Positions 21,909 through 33,400 of a stretch of 64,000 nt of DNA are shown here, in pieces. How positions within the stretch are numbered: position 1 is the stretch's first letter; each line of letters begins with the position of its first letter. The position numbers were made by a program, and so were the translations under genes. Origin of the DNA: Siphonodentalium dalli (lineage: Eukaryota > Mollusca > Scaphopoda > Gadilida > Siphonodentaliidae); contig CP136068.1 of the NCBI GenBank assembly GCA_032622095.1, forward strand, positions 128,287,989 through 128,351,988, read 5' to 3'. The notes under the pieces were generated by a model. The model was not told the DNA's origin. It saw only the letters and a list, made by a program, of their open reading frames with translations, and did no database searches.

Positions 21909-22993
21909 TTTTTTGCGTATGTGGGCGGGGTCATTAGTCGCGGTGGTTCGTTTAATGTCGGATATCTCCGGCTGTGACGCGGTGTATCATGGGATAGGTC
22001 ACGTGATCGGTTCGGCTGATCTCGGCGGATTCCCCTAGGTGGCGTTACTGGCGTGTTCCATTGCCTCTGCTTCGAATCTCCGGATTTAGAGGGGCAATTT
22101 CTAGCCAAGTGATTACCATTGCAACCCCAGCAAGATACGTGCCTTCGGTTTTCGGTCTTAAAGGGGCAGTCGCGAGCGAAATGGTCACCTTGACACGTCC
22201 AACATTCGACTGTTCGTGGTTTAACCACCGCTTCGACATGCACCTGTCTCGGGCGTGATCGGTGTTCACGGGTCGTGTGGTTATCGCTTGCGCAAATATC
22301 GCAGGTTGTTCTCGCGCGTTTGTTTCTGAAACTATCGATTTCCATTGCTTCCGGTTCGTTTTCGTTGTAATTTTCGCGGCCCGTTCGTAGGTTGAATACC
22401 CGTCGGATCCCCATTTCCCGCATGGCGATGTCGGCTGCCAATTTTAGTGTTTTCGGCGCATCCCTGATCAACTTCATTTTCAAACTGTCGCTTCTTAAAG
22501 CGTCAATATAAAACCCTACGAGTTGGCCTTCAACCGCGTTGATCCCGCCGGGCTGCTCTCGGTATGCCACAATCGCGATCTCCAAAATCCGTTCGGCAAG
22601 CACATGTAAATTTTCGTTTTGTTTTTGCTTGATTTTTCTTAGCATCGAAAAGGCGAATTGAATGTCATTTATCTCGGCAAATCGACTAGATAATTCAGTT
22701 TTTGTGTCTTGCCACGTGGCGTTAGGATTCGTGGCCAAATATCTTTGTAAAAAATCTGATACGGGGCCCGTCGCGCTCTGAAATGCCATATAGGGCTTCT
22801 TTGCTTCGTTAGCGCCGGTTAGGATCGCGCATTTTTCTATCGACTTGACCCACCCGTGGTATTTCGTGGGGTCCCCGTCAAATGACGTCACTACCTGTGT
22901 TACCGTAGTCATGGCCATTGCAGCAATTTGAGAATTGATAGACTCTGTTAATGGGGCGAGAACACCAGCTGATTGTTGTTGTTGGGTAGCCAT
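21905..22993 (-). CDS. gag: Gag polyprotein with zinc knuckles
   Basis: The frame encodes 362 residues from the ATG at 22993-22991 (MATQQQQSAG); a longer reading from a TTG is less likely. The N-terminal two thirds is a capsid-like retrotransposon gag region (FDGDPTKYHGWVKSIEK, then TWQDTKTELSSRF). The nucleocapsid part has a CCHH-type finger at about 231-245 (CDICASDNHTTREH) and two CX2CX3HX4C knuckles at about 264-276 (CWTCQGDHFARDC) and 288-300 (CWGCNGNHLARNC), followed by an Arg-rich tail. It assembles particles and binds the element RNA. The stop TAA at 21905-21907 directly follows the slippery heptamer shared with pol. Confidence 0.93.
   Translation of the reverse strand: MATQQQQSAGVLAPLTESINSQIAAMAMTTVTQVVTSFDGDPTKYHGWVKSIEKCAILTGANEAKKPYMAFQSATGPVSDFLQRYLATNPNATWQDTKTELSSRFAEINDIQFAFSMLRKIKQKQNENLHVLAERILEIAIVAYREQPGGINAVEGQLVGFYIDALRSDSLKMKLIRDAPKTLKLAADIAMREMGIRRVFNLRTGRENYNENEPEAMEIDSFRNKRARTTCDICASDNHTTREHRSRPRQVHVEAVVKPRTVECWTCQGDHFARDCPFKTENRRHVSCWGCNGNHLARNCPSKSGDSKQRQWNTPVTPPRGIRRDQPNRSRDLSHDTPRHSRRYPTLNEPPRLMTPPTYAKN
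21908..21914 (-). promoter_or_regulatory. A_AAA_AAC slippery heptamer for -1 gag-pol frameshifting
   Basis: In the gag frame the minus strand reads GCA AAA AAC TAA. A -1 slip on A_AAA_AAC re-reads the final C and continues CTA AGG AAT into the open pol frame, bypassing the gag stop. The heptamer fits the X_XXY_YYZ rule, and a stem-loop lies eight bases downstream. Confidence 0.88.
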
Positions 22994-23097
22994 TATGATA
23001 ATAAACAATTAGACTCACGTTTTGCGAATTTTCCCACACTGTTTCTGTGCACACTGTTCCTCTTCTGGCTTCACGTTGTGTCTGTGATTAGCGTTCA
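22994..23097 (-). other. 5' leader of the Gypsy element
   Basis: Untranslated sequence between the primer-binding site and the gag start. The gag ATG context on the minus strand is atcataATGG. Confidence 0.6.
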
Positions 23098-23118
23098 GAT
23101 CCTTGCTCGAAGGCACCA
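23098..23118 (-). other. Candidate primer-binding site
   Basis: On the minus strand TGGTGCCTTCGAGCAAGG starts 11 bases inside the 5' LTR. TGG is complementary to a tRNA 3' CCA end and the reverse complement looks like the 3' part of a tRNA. The priming tRNA is not identified. Confidence 0.55.
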
Positions 23119-23129
23119 GTTAAGAGATA

Positions 23130-23863
23130 TGTGCCAATACGGGTACATATAACTCTTAAGGCTATCAGAACGGTTTGATTATTTATATATAACAAAGTCA
23201 ATAATGTTCAATCATGGGTATCTGGGTTTCTCTTCCTGTCGTCTGCTTGGGTTGGGATCTTCTTCCGTCTTCATAGGTTGGATGTATCTGCTTGTCTTCT
23301 ACTCGGTTGAGTTCCGGTTGAGTTTATCTTCCTGTCGTCTCATGTTCTTCTTCCGCCGGCGCATCAGTGAGATGTTGTTAGGATCACAAGATCATCATGT
23401 TTACCTTGTATCTTCATCCATCCTTCTAGCTGCTTTTCTCTGGCGTCCGAGAATTTGTTGTTACTATCGGGTAGCTGGTTAGAACTGTCTTATCGTGTCG
23501 GTTTCTTCTTCCTAAAATACCCAGTGTCTGCTAATCACGGCCATGTGTATTTTCACGGCGCGTCGGTTCCTCGTACTTAGGGTAATTGAGTTATCGTCAT
23601 CTCCCCATGGGTCCTATTAACTCTCCTGGTTTCAGTAGCTTTCTAGGCGATACATCTGGTCTTGATAATCCTCAAGACCGTGTTCTGTTTACTCCACAAA
23701 TCATCATGGACGCTCGCTAATTCGATTTGGTGCTCAGTACTTTTGTGATCTATATGTGGTCAACAGCGACGCTGATATGTTTGGTAATCGAGCGCCCCTC
23801 TGACAGAGATTTCCTATCTTCTTCCCGGGTTGAAAGTTATGTTCCTGTGGTTGTCTTGGCACA
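23130..23863 (-). repeat. 5' LTR of the Gypsy element
   Basis: This is the partner of 15462-16195 (about 2 differences in 734 bp). Read on the minus strand, a TATATAAAT-like stretch at about 23182-23193 could be the promoter. That would leave a very short R-U5, so the start site is uncertain. Confidence 0.97.
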
Positions 23864-23867
23864 TACT

Positions 23868-24074
23868 ACGTGATCTTTTGAGGTGGACATAAACCCCTCT
23901 AGGGGAAATATTTGAAGTTGGCTACTTTTTATATTGATTGTACATTTGTAAATTATGTATATCTATTGACGCGCCTATAATGTATGTTATATATCATGAA
24001 TAAAACTGCATTTCAAAAAGTCGGACAATAGTTGCGTAGTCAATGTGACTATGCACTATATATACAGTAATGAT
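23868..24074. other. Right flank of the Gypsy insertion, no gene seen
   Basis: AT-rich sequence between the target duplication (tact, 23864-23867) and the hairpin at 24075. It forms part of the upstream region of the transporter gene, but no core promoter is evident. Confidence 0.4.
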
Positions 24075-24188
24075 CTAAGTAATCGACTTCTTAACCACAG
24101 CAGAATTATGTGTAACTTTTCAGGATTTAGTCGGAAATCCTGAAAAGTTACCCATAATTCTGCTGTGGTTAAGAAGTCGATTACTTAG
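24075..24188. repeat. Near-perfect hairpin, 54-bp arms and 6-base loop
   Basis: Arm 24075-24128 (ctaagtaatcgacttcttaa and onward) is the reverse complement of 24135-24188 with one mismatch; the loop is agtcgg. It lies about 110 bp upstream of the transporter start codon. Confidence 0.92.
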
Positions 24189-24295
24189 AGCATAACTGTA
24201 GGTAATATGAGAACGTAATCATTGTATATTATTACTGTAACATGTCAACCAAATAGCTGAGTTACAAACCTACACCACTTACCCTACTGTCGACG

Positions 24296-24473
24296 ATGGC
24301 GGCCGCCGCTGGATTTCTGCTTCCGCTGCTGGCTGCGTTGACTATCACGGTTCCGTTCCTTTACCTCTCCGGAATGTCCGTCATGTTGGTGGAGATCATT
24401 GAACAACTGGGGGTGTCCAGAACTCTAGCCATAAACCTGCAGACCGCTTACGGGGGAACAATGTCGATATCGT
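24296..24473 (+). CDS. Transporter exon 1
   Basis: Encodes residues 1-59 plus one base: MAAAAGFLLPLLAALT and a second hydrophobic segment. It ends at GGTMSIS and is followed by the donor GTAAGT at 24474. The open frame beyond the donor to 24562 loses hydrophobic character and is intron. Confidence 0.85.
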
Positions 24474-27400
24474 GTAAGTATAACAATGGCTCATGCAGTA
24501 ATAACACATGTAGATGCTTAAAGATACGGAAAGCGTTCGCCGTGGGTACAACTGAAAACTAATACGAGTTTATTAAACTTTATTAAACGCCTATGCGCAA
24601 TTTCCATTGAAAACGCTGTTAATTAAAAATGGTAATGTCACTAGTGAATTATGTCATTTCCCGCGACTTCGTTGACGTTACGTCGCTTATTGATCTGGAC
24701 TGAATTTTCGTTTTTGCGATCTTTCTCCAGATCGGGACTTTCATGCATTAAATCTGTTTTTAATCATATTTGGCAAACCAAATTGATGCAGAAGTGTAAT
24801 AAATAGAGTAAACAATTAGTTCCGATAATTACGTTCAATAATTCGCTCGAGGCGAGAGATGTTTGGGTAAGAAACTCTTGCGCTAACGCGCATTCGTTTC
24901 TTACCGATGTCTCTCGCCTCTCGTAAATTATTTAACGTAATTCTTGATTACTATCTATATAATTATTATCAAGAAGACCATGAACTACTAGAAGGAATGT
25001 ATTCCTATTTTCATTATCAGTAACCATCCAGTGATGAGATTCCGCGAGTGGAAATCGCTGTTTGTAAATACGCAGCTGTAACAGCAAATATTGTTTACCT
25101 TTTCAGCAACGAACAATAACTCGAAATTCAGATATAGTTGATTATGATAATTTGCTGTGAGCTAGATATTTTCTCATTAAATTATATTTGACAGCTGCAA
25201 TGGTAGTACTCAAGTCGCCTTACATTAATTTCTTGGTATTAAAGCACGAGAAGACATTAATTGTAACACATGCATTTATTTCGTTGATATAAACCGTAAA
25301 GTGTAAATTGTTGATAGCTAAAGCAGCATATATGAATATAGGTGACATGTCGATACGATATCATTCATAAAGGTTGTTATTAATTTTTGTTAGCTGAACG
25401 GCGAAATTCCAATAACTTTTATACAAATGAATACATTCCAATAAATTTCAATTAACATTGTGAACACCGTGTGGGGCTTTAAGTGCCATATGCGCGTTTT
25501 GCTTAAATAGGTAATATGCCTCTCCCCGGACAAGTTAACAAATTTACTGAAACATAGATTATCATAAGAATAATTTCAAATAAATACAAGTCATGACATG
25601 GAAGGGATATGGCTCAAGGACAATGGAACAGGTAAACTGAATAACAAAATAATGCGTTGGGTTGGTTCAGAGTAAGGGGAAATTAGTCATAGTAAATGTT
25701 GTTTGCGGGTATATAGATTACGGAGTGTTATCAGCAGGAACGGTTCCATTTACTGAGTCTATTGGCTCATCGCCGAATCGATTTGATGATATGATGAAGT
25801 TTTGAACAGCGAAAATAAAATTATGTTTGCTTCATTAGTGATGCTTGGTGATCCGCATAGTAGCCAGGTCCGATTTTTGTATCAACCCATATACCCTGTG
25901 CCAATGCATTCTCTTACATATGCGAGTCGACCGTAGGTCGCCTTGCATATATAAGGGAATGCATTGGCCTAACAATTTTTCATCATTTGTTATTATTTGT
26001 TACAATTTTAATAATTTTTTCTTATATTCTTTAACAGACTTATTTTGTAGCTTTAGTGCCAGGGAATCTTACGTTTTTCATGGGCATCAAAATTATTACT
26101 ATGAATACTGGGTGATAGTTTTGAGTTATAACATGCCCCTAACGTTTTGTCCAGTTTGTTTTTAAATTTATTTTTTTAAGGCCGATTTTACAGACCGTAA
26201 ATTAGGGCCGATGAGATCGGCCCCTGGCACTGAAAGGGTTAAAGACCCAAGGTCCGATTTGACACCAAATTAATTGAATTATCCTATGGTAATTTTCAGC
26301 TTACTATTATCATCTTAACAAGGAGCGGATAGCTCAGTTGGTTTGTGGGCCGACCTCTGAGCTACACCTTCGACATGGTCGAGGGTTCAAATCCGACACA
26401 ACATCGGTCGGACTTTGTGTCGCCATCTGCATTCCCAGTACCATGAGCATCACAAATCAATCATCGATGCCACGATCAGTGATCTGAGAAAGATTCCAGA
26501 AGCCAATGAGTCTCAGACAAAATTTGAAAAAATGCGTACTGGACTAACTTCGTACCTCTGCTCCTCTCGTAATGTCATGACCAGGGATGACAATACGCTT
26601 GGCACACCGTCGGATCGGGAGCCGACGCTAATGGCTGTCCCGTGTGCAACAATGTGCGCACGTTAAAGATCCCTACCGTGGCGAAGAAGTCACGGGTTCG
26701 GCAAAAGCTTCCTAGAAAAATTATGGATCTACTCGATCCCGTCCTGTAAAAGCCAGCCTTGGTCACTAGGACGTAACAACTACAGATACAGAAACAAAAT
26801 GTGTTACGTTGAACGAAGTACAAAACGATCATAATTTAGGCCGCTCTTTATTATCTACAACCTTTGGAAATTAAAGACATATTATGGACTTGTTCGGGGT
26901 GCGTGAAACTTATAGGTTAGTATTCAGGCGCTACGCCATTTGGAGGAATGCAGCATTCTACTAACATCTCAAGCAAATCGACCGTAGCACTCCATCGTCT
27001 GAACTACGCTCGATTGTAAATATTTACGTCTGGACTCGGGACGCAAAACAAACGGCGATAAACTAATGAAACCGTTTTCGTCATCGAGAGTCACTGCATT
27101 TAATTAATATATAAAAATGAGCGTGTGTGGTGTCAATTTGTATTTACTACTTATGAAAATAACTACTTTGAGCCAGATTTTTCTCCGTTGCTATTTGATC
27201 ACCGTCAGAGTTTGTCGGTTACGATTCGTTCTACATCATTCTGAGAAACTCCACTGTCAATATTTATTTTGAAATTGGCTGGATAAAATCAAAATGAAAT
27301 GTAACCGACATAAGTCATAAATAAAACATGTTAGATATAGTACATTATGTATACGTGATGGCATTCGGGTCACATTCACTCACCCATGGAACGAGGTAAT

Positions 27401-30400
27401 AAATTATTCTAGGCGCTGGACTTTGACCGCACTTTATGTAATTTTTGGAGTTGCGGCTTCAAAGAGAAGTGGTCCATAATGGTAACTTTGACAGCACGTA
27501 ACTCTGACATTATCCCAATGGATTTTCGAAATTCTTTCAGTTTCCTGATTAGCTGATGTTATATTCTAAGTTTAGTCTGATTTGGAGACAAAAACAAAAT
27601 ATGTACCACGGACCACGCCTCTCCATACCCACAATACTGAACCGACACTGGCCAAATTTGTCGCAATTCGTGCTCTCTGTATTCCGATCATATCGGCGTA
27701 TGATACGACCTCCAACTTCTGGACAATTTCGGAGGAATTGCGGTTCCAATAAGTCCAACAAGCTAAGTTCCAGGATCCAGGTTTCTACTCGGATATGAAA
27801 CATACTTTTGCTGTATAATTAAATTCACTCAAATTCACTCAGGGAATCCATTAACCTAAATAAACGAGTTTCGTCAAGACTTTTTGTTTTGGAATATTTT
27901 GCCCCAACCCCCAATGTAAACGAAGTAAACCCGCCCTGTTATTGTTTTCGTTTTCGCACTGAAATGACAATGGCCAACACGATTGGGAAAACGGTATTCA
28001 GTTATCTGGAATGATAAGGGAGAACAGTTGAGTACAATCAATTATATATCTGCCTAGCTATGGGCGGTAACTCCTCCGGGGAAACGAGGGCACAATGTTG
28101 ATAGCCGTGGTCAGTAGGGCATATACATGTGTGTATATTTTCTAGTTTGCGATGGTCTGCTCCTCATAATTTCCAAGATACTAAAATAACATATTTCCGG
28201 ATAAAGGGAGACAACTCTGCGAGAAAACGCGGACAATATTCGTTGTATGACTGTTGGCTATAACTTATTTTCCTAACATACATACACAATTTTAGTGTGC
28301 TACTCCTCATACTTTCTGAAACATAGTGGATCTGAAAGTGTGGAATATAATAATAATGAAAAATATTCTTAAAATGGATAACACTTCGTGAAGAAACGTA
28401 GGGTCGAATTAATTTTAAGTAGCCCTTAGTTGCCTACAATCCCTAGATATTTCGTGTCCCTGCAGTACTGCCATTCGTTTGTGGGTATATCCAATTAAAC
28501 ATAAAACGGCCCCAATAGAAGAACAATATACTTCCTTGGTTACACCATGGACGTATAATTAGTTCTGCCCAATTAACACACATGTGTATACGCAGTCCCG
28601 TCCATCCACGTATATGGTATTTAATTGGACATAGGACCACAATGTTAGTCGATCGTGGTCAGCTGGCATTTGACTAATTAACAAACATACCATGAGGCTG
28701 AGCATTCTCAAATATAAAACTATCTTGAATCATGGGTGCGCATTATTCTTTATTAATACGTTAGTTATGAAATGTCTTTAATCGCGAATAAATAAGCCCC
28801 CTGCTGCTCCATTTCGTGATCTTCAGATACGACATCGTGGATATATATGTCATATACTTCATTAACGATCTTTAACAATTATATCCAGGTTTTATTGGCG
28901 GCTTGGTGCTGCCAAAGGTTGGTTCTGGTCGGATGATGGTTGCCTGCTCGTGCTATTCTGTCGTCGGTCTTCTCGTCACGCTCGCTGTCGAAAACGGCGG
29001 TCTACTAATTCTCACAGCAAGTATCCTACCAGGTAATGTTTGCAGTACTGATTGTATTATCCACACATACAGTTCTAAGTTATCGGAAGAAGAACATATT
29101 GTCCACACGCACCCACTTACAATAAAGGTATCTGACTATGACCTACTGTACACACGTGCCTATACTGGCCCGGAAGAGAGTGACTGATTCACTCAGGTGT
29201 ACCAATGCCAGGCATCCCTAATCCGTAGGGTTAACCTTATGATACAGCTACCACCATCATGTGGGTTGCAACATAGCATTCCTCGGTAATGCTCACCACT
29301 CGAGCTTTCGGTAAATTGGTCGGTCACGGTCAATCACTATCACACATCGCCATGTCGTTGAGTGTTTCGCTTATCGCACACTGGTTACATAATATATTTT
29401 CCATACATCCATACATTACAGCTATAGGCGGAGGTAGTAGTGTCAACGCTGTTTTCGTTTTCTGCTCAACTCACAATCCAGCGCGTAAGAAAACTTCTGC
29501 GGGGATTGCGATGCTGGCTATCGGGGTTGGTGGCATACTGGGACCAATCCTAATGGAGTACACAATACAGGAATATGGTTGGCGTGGGGCGTGGTTTCTT
29601 TATAGTGGATTATTTATCCAAACGTTACCCGTTGGTCTTCTGGTAATCACAGCAGAATCCAGGAAGGCCTCACTTGTAGAATTAACGAAACAAAAGGACG
29701 TTGCGAAGTGCGAGCACACACTGAATAGTGATGTCCGTTCCAAGGAAGGAATTCAAGTTGAAAAGCAATCAATATTGGAGAATAAATACCAGGTGGAGGA
29801 GAACAGCTCTTTGTCGAACCCCCGAAGTCGATACAAACAAGTTGTGCAAAAGAATGTTCTTCTTATGATGGTGTGTATGGGATGCAGCGACTTCCTTGTA
29901 ATGCGTCATGTTTCATATTTAGGTGATCTTATATATAGTGCCGGGTTGACAGACAATCACGGATCACTAATTTTGACTGTTGAAGGGTCCGGATGCTTGG
30001 TTGGACAGATCCTCACAACGCTCGCCACACTTTGTGTACGTTCTGGGTTCTTCTTTATCATCGGTGTGTTTGATTTGCTATTTGGCGCAGCACTGTTCTC
30101 GCTAGTGTTCGTTGAGAGCTACATGGGATATTTAGCTATATCGCCTGCTCTCGGCTTACTCAGGGGGGTAATTGTGACCACCCTGAAGGTAACAATTGTT
30201 AACGAGATTTCAGCGGAGACTATTTCCCTTGTCCTTGGGATAATGATGTTGGTCGACGGTTGTCTTTCCGTAGCGACTGGGTCAGTAGCTGGTGAGTATT
30301 GTATCCATGGATATATTTTGTTTTGTCATTTTGTATTATTGGTGGTAGATGTTATTACATGTTTCAATAGCGAAAAGGGCCAATATGCCTGTCGTGTAAC

Positions 30401-33400
30401 ATGCTTTCCGTCATAGTTCGTTTTTCTTTGCGGACATTTAAAATGTACCCTGTTAGCGAATGTTCAACAACTCGTCCCGTAAAAGCGGGACATTTCTGTT
30501 TGCAATCGAGGGAGAGTCATGTGGCATCATACAGTATGTAACGAGTATGTAGCGATAAGCAAAATACCCTACACCGTGGCATTTTTTGAGAGAATGGTTT
30601 ACGGTGACCCACTCAACGCCGAAATCTTTAGTGACGAGGATTAGCGAGTCACTATGTTTTATCAACATGATTGTGGTAGTTAGCCAATGTATACCATGCG
30701 AATCACCGGGACACACTGCGTATCTCCTATATACAGCACGTAAATAGTGTGCGATGAGCAAAACACTCGTCTTCTTGGGAAAGTGATCCACGGTGGCCCA
30801 TTCAACACCGAAATTTTGAGTGACGAGGATTAGTGAGTGCTATATCGGTATGGTGTAAACACTATAGTGTTTATATTAACACCTTTTTTGAGTGTTTTGT
30901 TGTTAATATTGATGTTAATATTAACACCTTTGTTGAGTGTTTTGCTCATCGCACACTCGTTACGCACTGTATGCAAATTTATGCCACCATATTTACAAAT
31001 ATATCAATCCAAAAGATATTCTGATATTTTGACAATTTGGAACAATATAAAAATCGAAATCAAATGTTTCAAGAACACCACTGCAAAACCTGTTGATCCA
31101 CTATTGACATAGTGGGGTCCCCACTGTGTCGAGTGTTTTGATTATCGTACACGCTTTATACAATCTACATATCTAGCATGAATACTATAGAGAAGAAAGA
31201 GTTTCAAACTAATTGAAAACTGTAGATGTGGTATTTGGCTTAGTTTATATAAACACCCTTGGCGTGTCCATTCTACAATAACAATAGAAATGTTTTGAAA
31301 AATCACGTTTGGGTACGTTTTCAAATTAACGTCATACATCAACAAAGCATGTGCACGCTCTAAATGTGGCCATGATGTCCTAACAGACGTAACGCATATG
31401 ATATACACTTCTCCGGTTGGTACCTAAATCTCATATATATTTTGAAGACCTCTGTCTGTTTGTTTGTCTGTCTGTCTGTCTGTATGTTTGTCTGTATGTT
31501 TGTCATTAATACAAATCTACGATTCTCGACCGATCGGGACGAAACTTGGTACGTGTGTGTAGTTTGACCAGGCGGTGGACGTTGTCGTATTGGCGAGCCC
31601 GTGCGACGCCCGTGCAGCGCATGCGCAGACGAGATCTCGGAAACGGATGGAGCTATCGACTTGAAATTTGGTATGTGAATTTATCTTGCCCCGGATACGA
31701 ATTTTATCGGGTCGCCGATCTCGTACGATGCCAGTTTCGCGCATGCGCAGACGAGATCTCGGAAACGGGTGGAGCTATCGACTTGAAATTTGGTATGTGA
31801 ATGTATCTTGCCCCGGATACGAATTTTATCGGGTCGCCGAGCCCGTGCGACGCCAGCTTCGCGCATGCGCAGACCAGATCTCGGAAACGGGTGGAGCTAA
31901 GGACTTGAAATTTGTTTTTTGAATAGCCCGGATGAATAGCCCGGACAACGTCGGGCTCATCGGCTAGTCTCATATATATTTTGAAGACCTCTGTTTGTTT
32001 GTTTGTCTGTCTGTCTGTCATTTATACAAATCTACGATTCTCGACCGATCGGGACGAAACTTGGTACGTGTGAGTAGTTTTACCAGGCGGTGAACGTTGT
32101 CGTATTGGCGAGCCCGTGCGGCGCCCGCTTCGCGCATGCGCAGACGAGATCTCGGAAACGGGTAGAGCTATCGACTTGAAATTTGCTATGTGAATGTATC
32201 TTGCCCCGGATACGAATTTTATCGGGTCGCCGAGCCCGTGCGACGCCAGCTTCGCGCATGCGCAGACGATATCTCGGAAACAGGTGGAGCTATCGATTTG
32301 AAATTTGGTATGTGAATGTATCTTGCCCCGGATATGAATTTTATCGGGTCGCCGAGCCCGTGCGACGCCAGCTTCGCGCATGCGCAGACGAGATCTCGGA
32401 AACGGGTGGAGCTATCGACTTGAAATTTGGTATGTGAATGTATCTTGCCCCGGATACGAATTTTATCGGGTCGCCGAGGCCATGCGACGCCAGCTTCGCG
32501 CATCCGCAGACCAGATCTCTGAAACGGGTAGAGCTATCGACTTGAAATTTGGTTTTTGAATAGCCCGGACAACGTCGGGCTCATCGGCTAGTCTATTATA
32601 TATTTTGGAAGATCTGTGTGTGTGTCTGTGTGTGTGTGTGTGATCGCGATGGACTCGAAAACGGCCTGGCCGATTTCGATGAAACTTGGTATGTGGGGGT
32701 ATTTTCGGCCAGGAAGTGGCATAGGCCTATTGATTTTCAGATCCGAGGTCAACTTTTCACGTGCCGAGGTCAAATCTGTTTTTACGCTGTGTTACGGGAC
32801 TTTCATTTGAGTTCGGTGCTTACAAATAGATTCGAAACAGCGCGAATAATAAAATGCCAGTCATAATAATGACACTGTGAGAATCTTTCGTGTTTCCTCT
32901 TTCCAACGATATATAATGCGTATGTATCCGTTTTAGTTATCTGCCTCAATTATCAAGAAGAAGTGGTACTATCTTCCATCAGGATAAAAACAATGCGTAA
33001 CTTCTATGACGTCGTTGGAGGTCATAACGTTAGATCACGTTAACGCTTAACCGGCCGATGCATTTGACTGTTTCAGACGTCTTGGCGATATCTCGGGCAC
33101 CGATGGTAATTTATCTTTACGTTGACACTTGATAATTAATGAGCGTGTGTATATGAGGCGCGTTTATATACTTGAGTGGAAATAAAATCGGGTTAAACTG
33201 GCGGATTTTTACGGACGAAATTTGATGCATAGGGTATCTCGGTATCCGCTGGGCCGATTTTCCGGTATCCGCTGGGCCGATTTCCACCATTTTTGGGGTG
33301 TTGGTGTTTGACCCCACCTGACATTGACCTTCAAAATGGTCAATTCAAGATCAAAGCCCGGACGAAGTCGGGTCACCTTCTAGTCTATTATATATTTTTG

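Larger units (their letters stand above)
15462..23863 (-). mobile_element. Complete Ty3/Gypsy LTR retrotransposon
   Basis: This 8.4-kb element is transcribed on the minus strand: 5' LTR 23130-23863, primer-binding site, gag, pol by -1 frameshift, a 1.5-kb 3' region, a purine tract, and 3' LTR 15462-16195. The domain order protease, reverse transcriptase, RNase H, integrase identifies Ty3/Gypsy, and no chromodomain is evident. The two 734-bp LTRs differ at about two positions (near 15836/23504 and 16174/23842), and tact flanks both ends (15458-15461 and 23864-23867). Both main ORFs are intact, so insertion was recent and the copy may be active. It sits about 430 bp upstream of the transporter's first exon, in opposite orientation. 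Confidence 0.97.
24474..28888 (+). other. Transporter intron 1, mostly without features
   Basis: A 4.4-kb phase-1 intron from gtaagt to atatccag. Besides the hairpin at 24848-24923, the repeat fragment at 25880-25980, the SINE at 26322-26830 and the dispersed repeat at 26860-27300, it shows no coding sequence. Short overlapping frames at 27549-27803 and 28443-28640 have no domain. Confidence 0.75.

Noticed and set aside
26322-26400. A tRNA gene
   Set aside because: A and B boxes are present, but the arms do not fold into a canonical cloverleaf and a repeat body follows; this is a SINE head.
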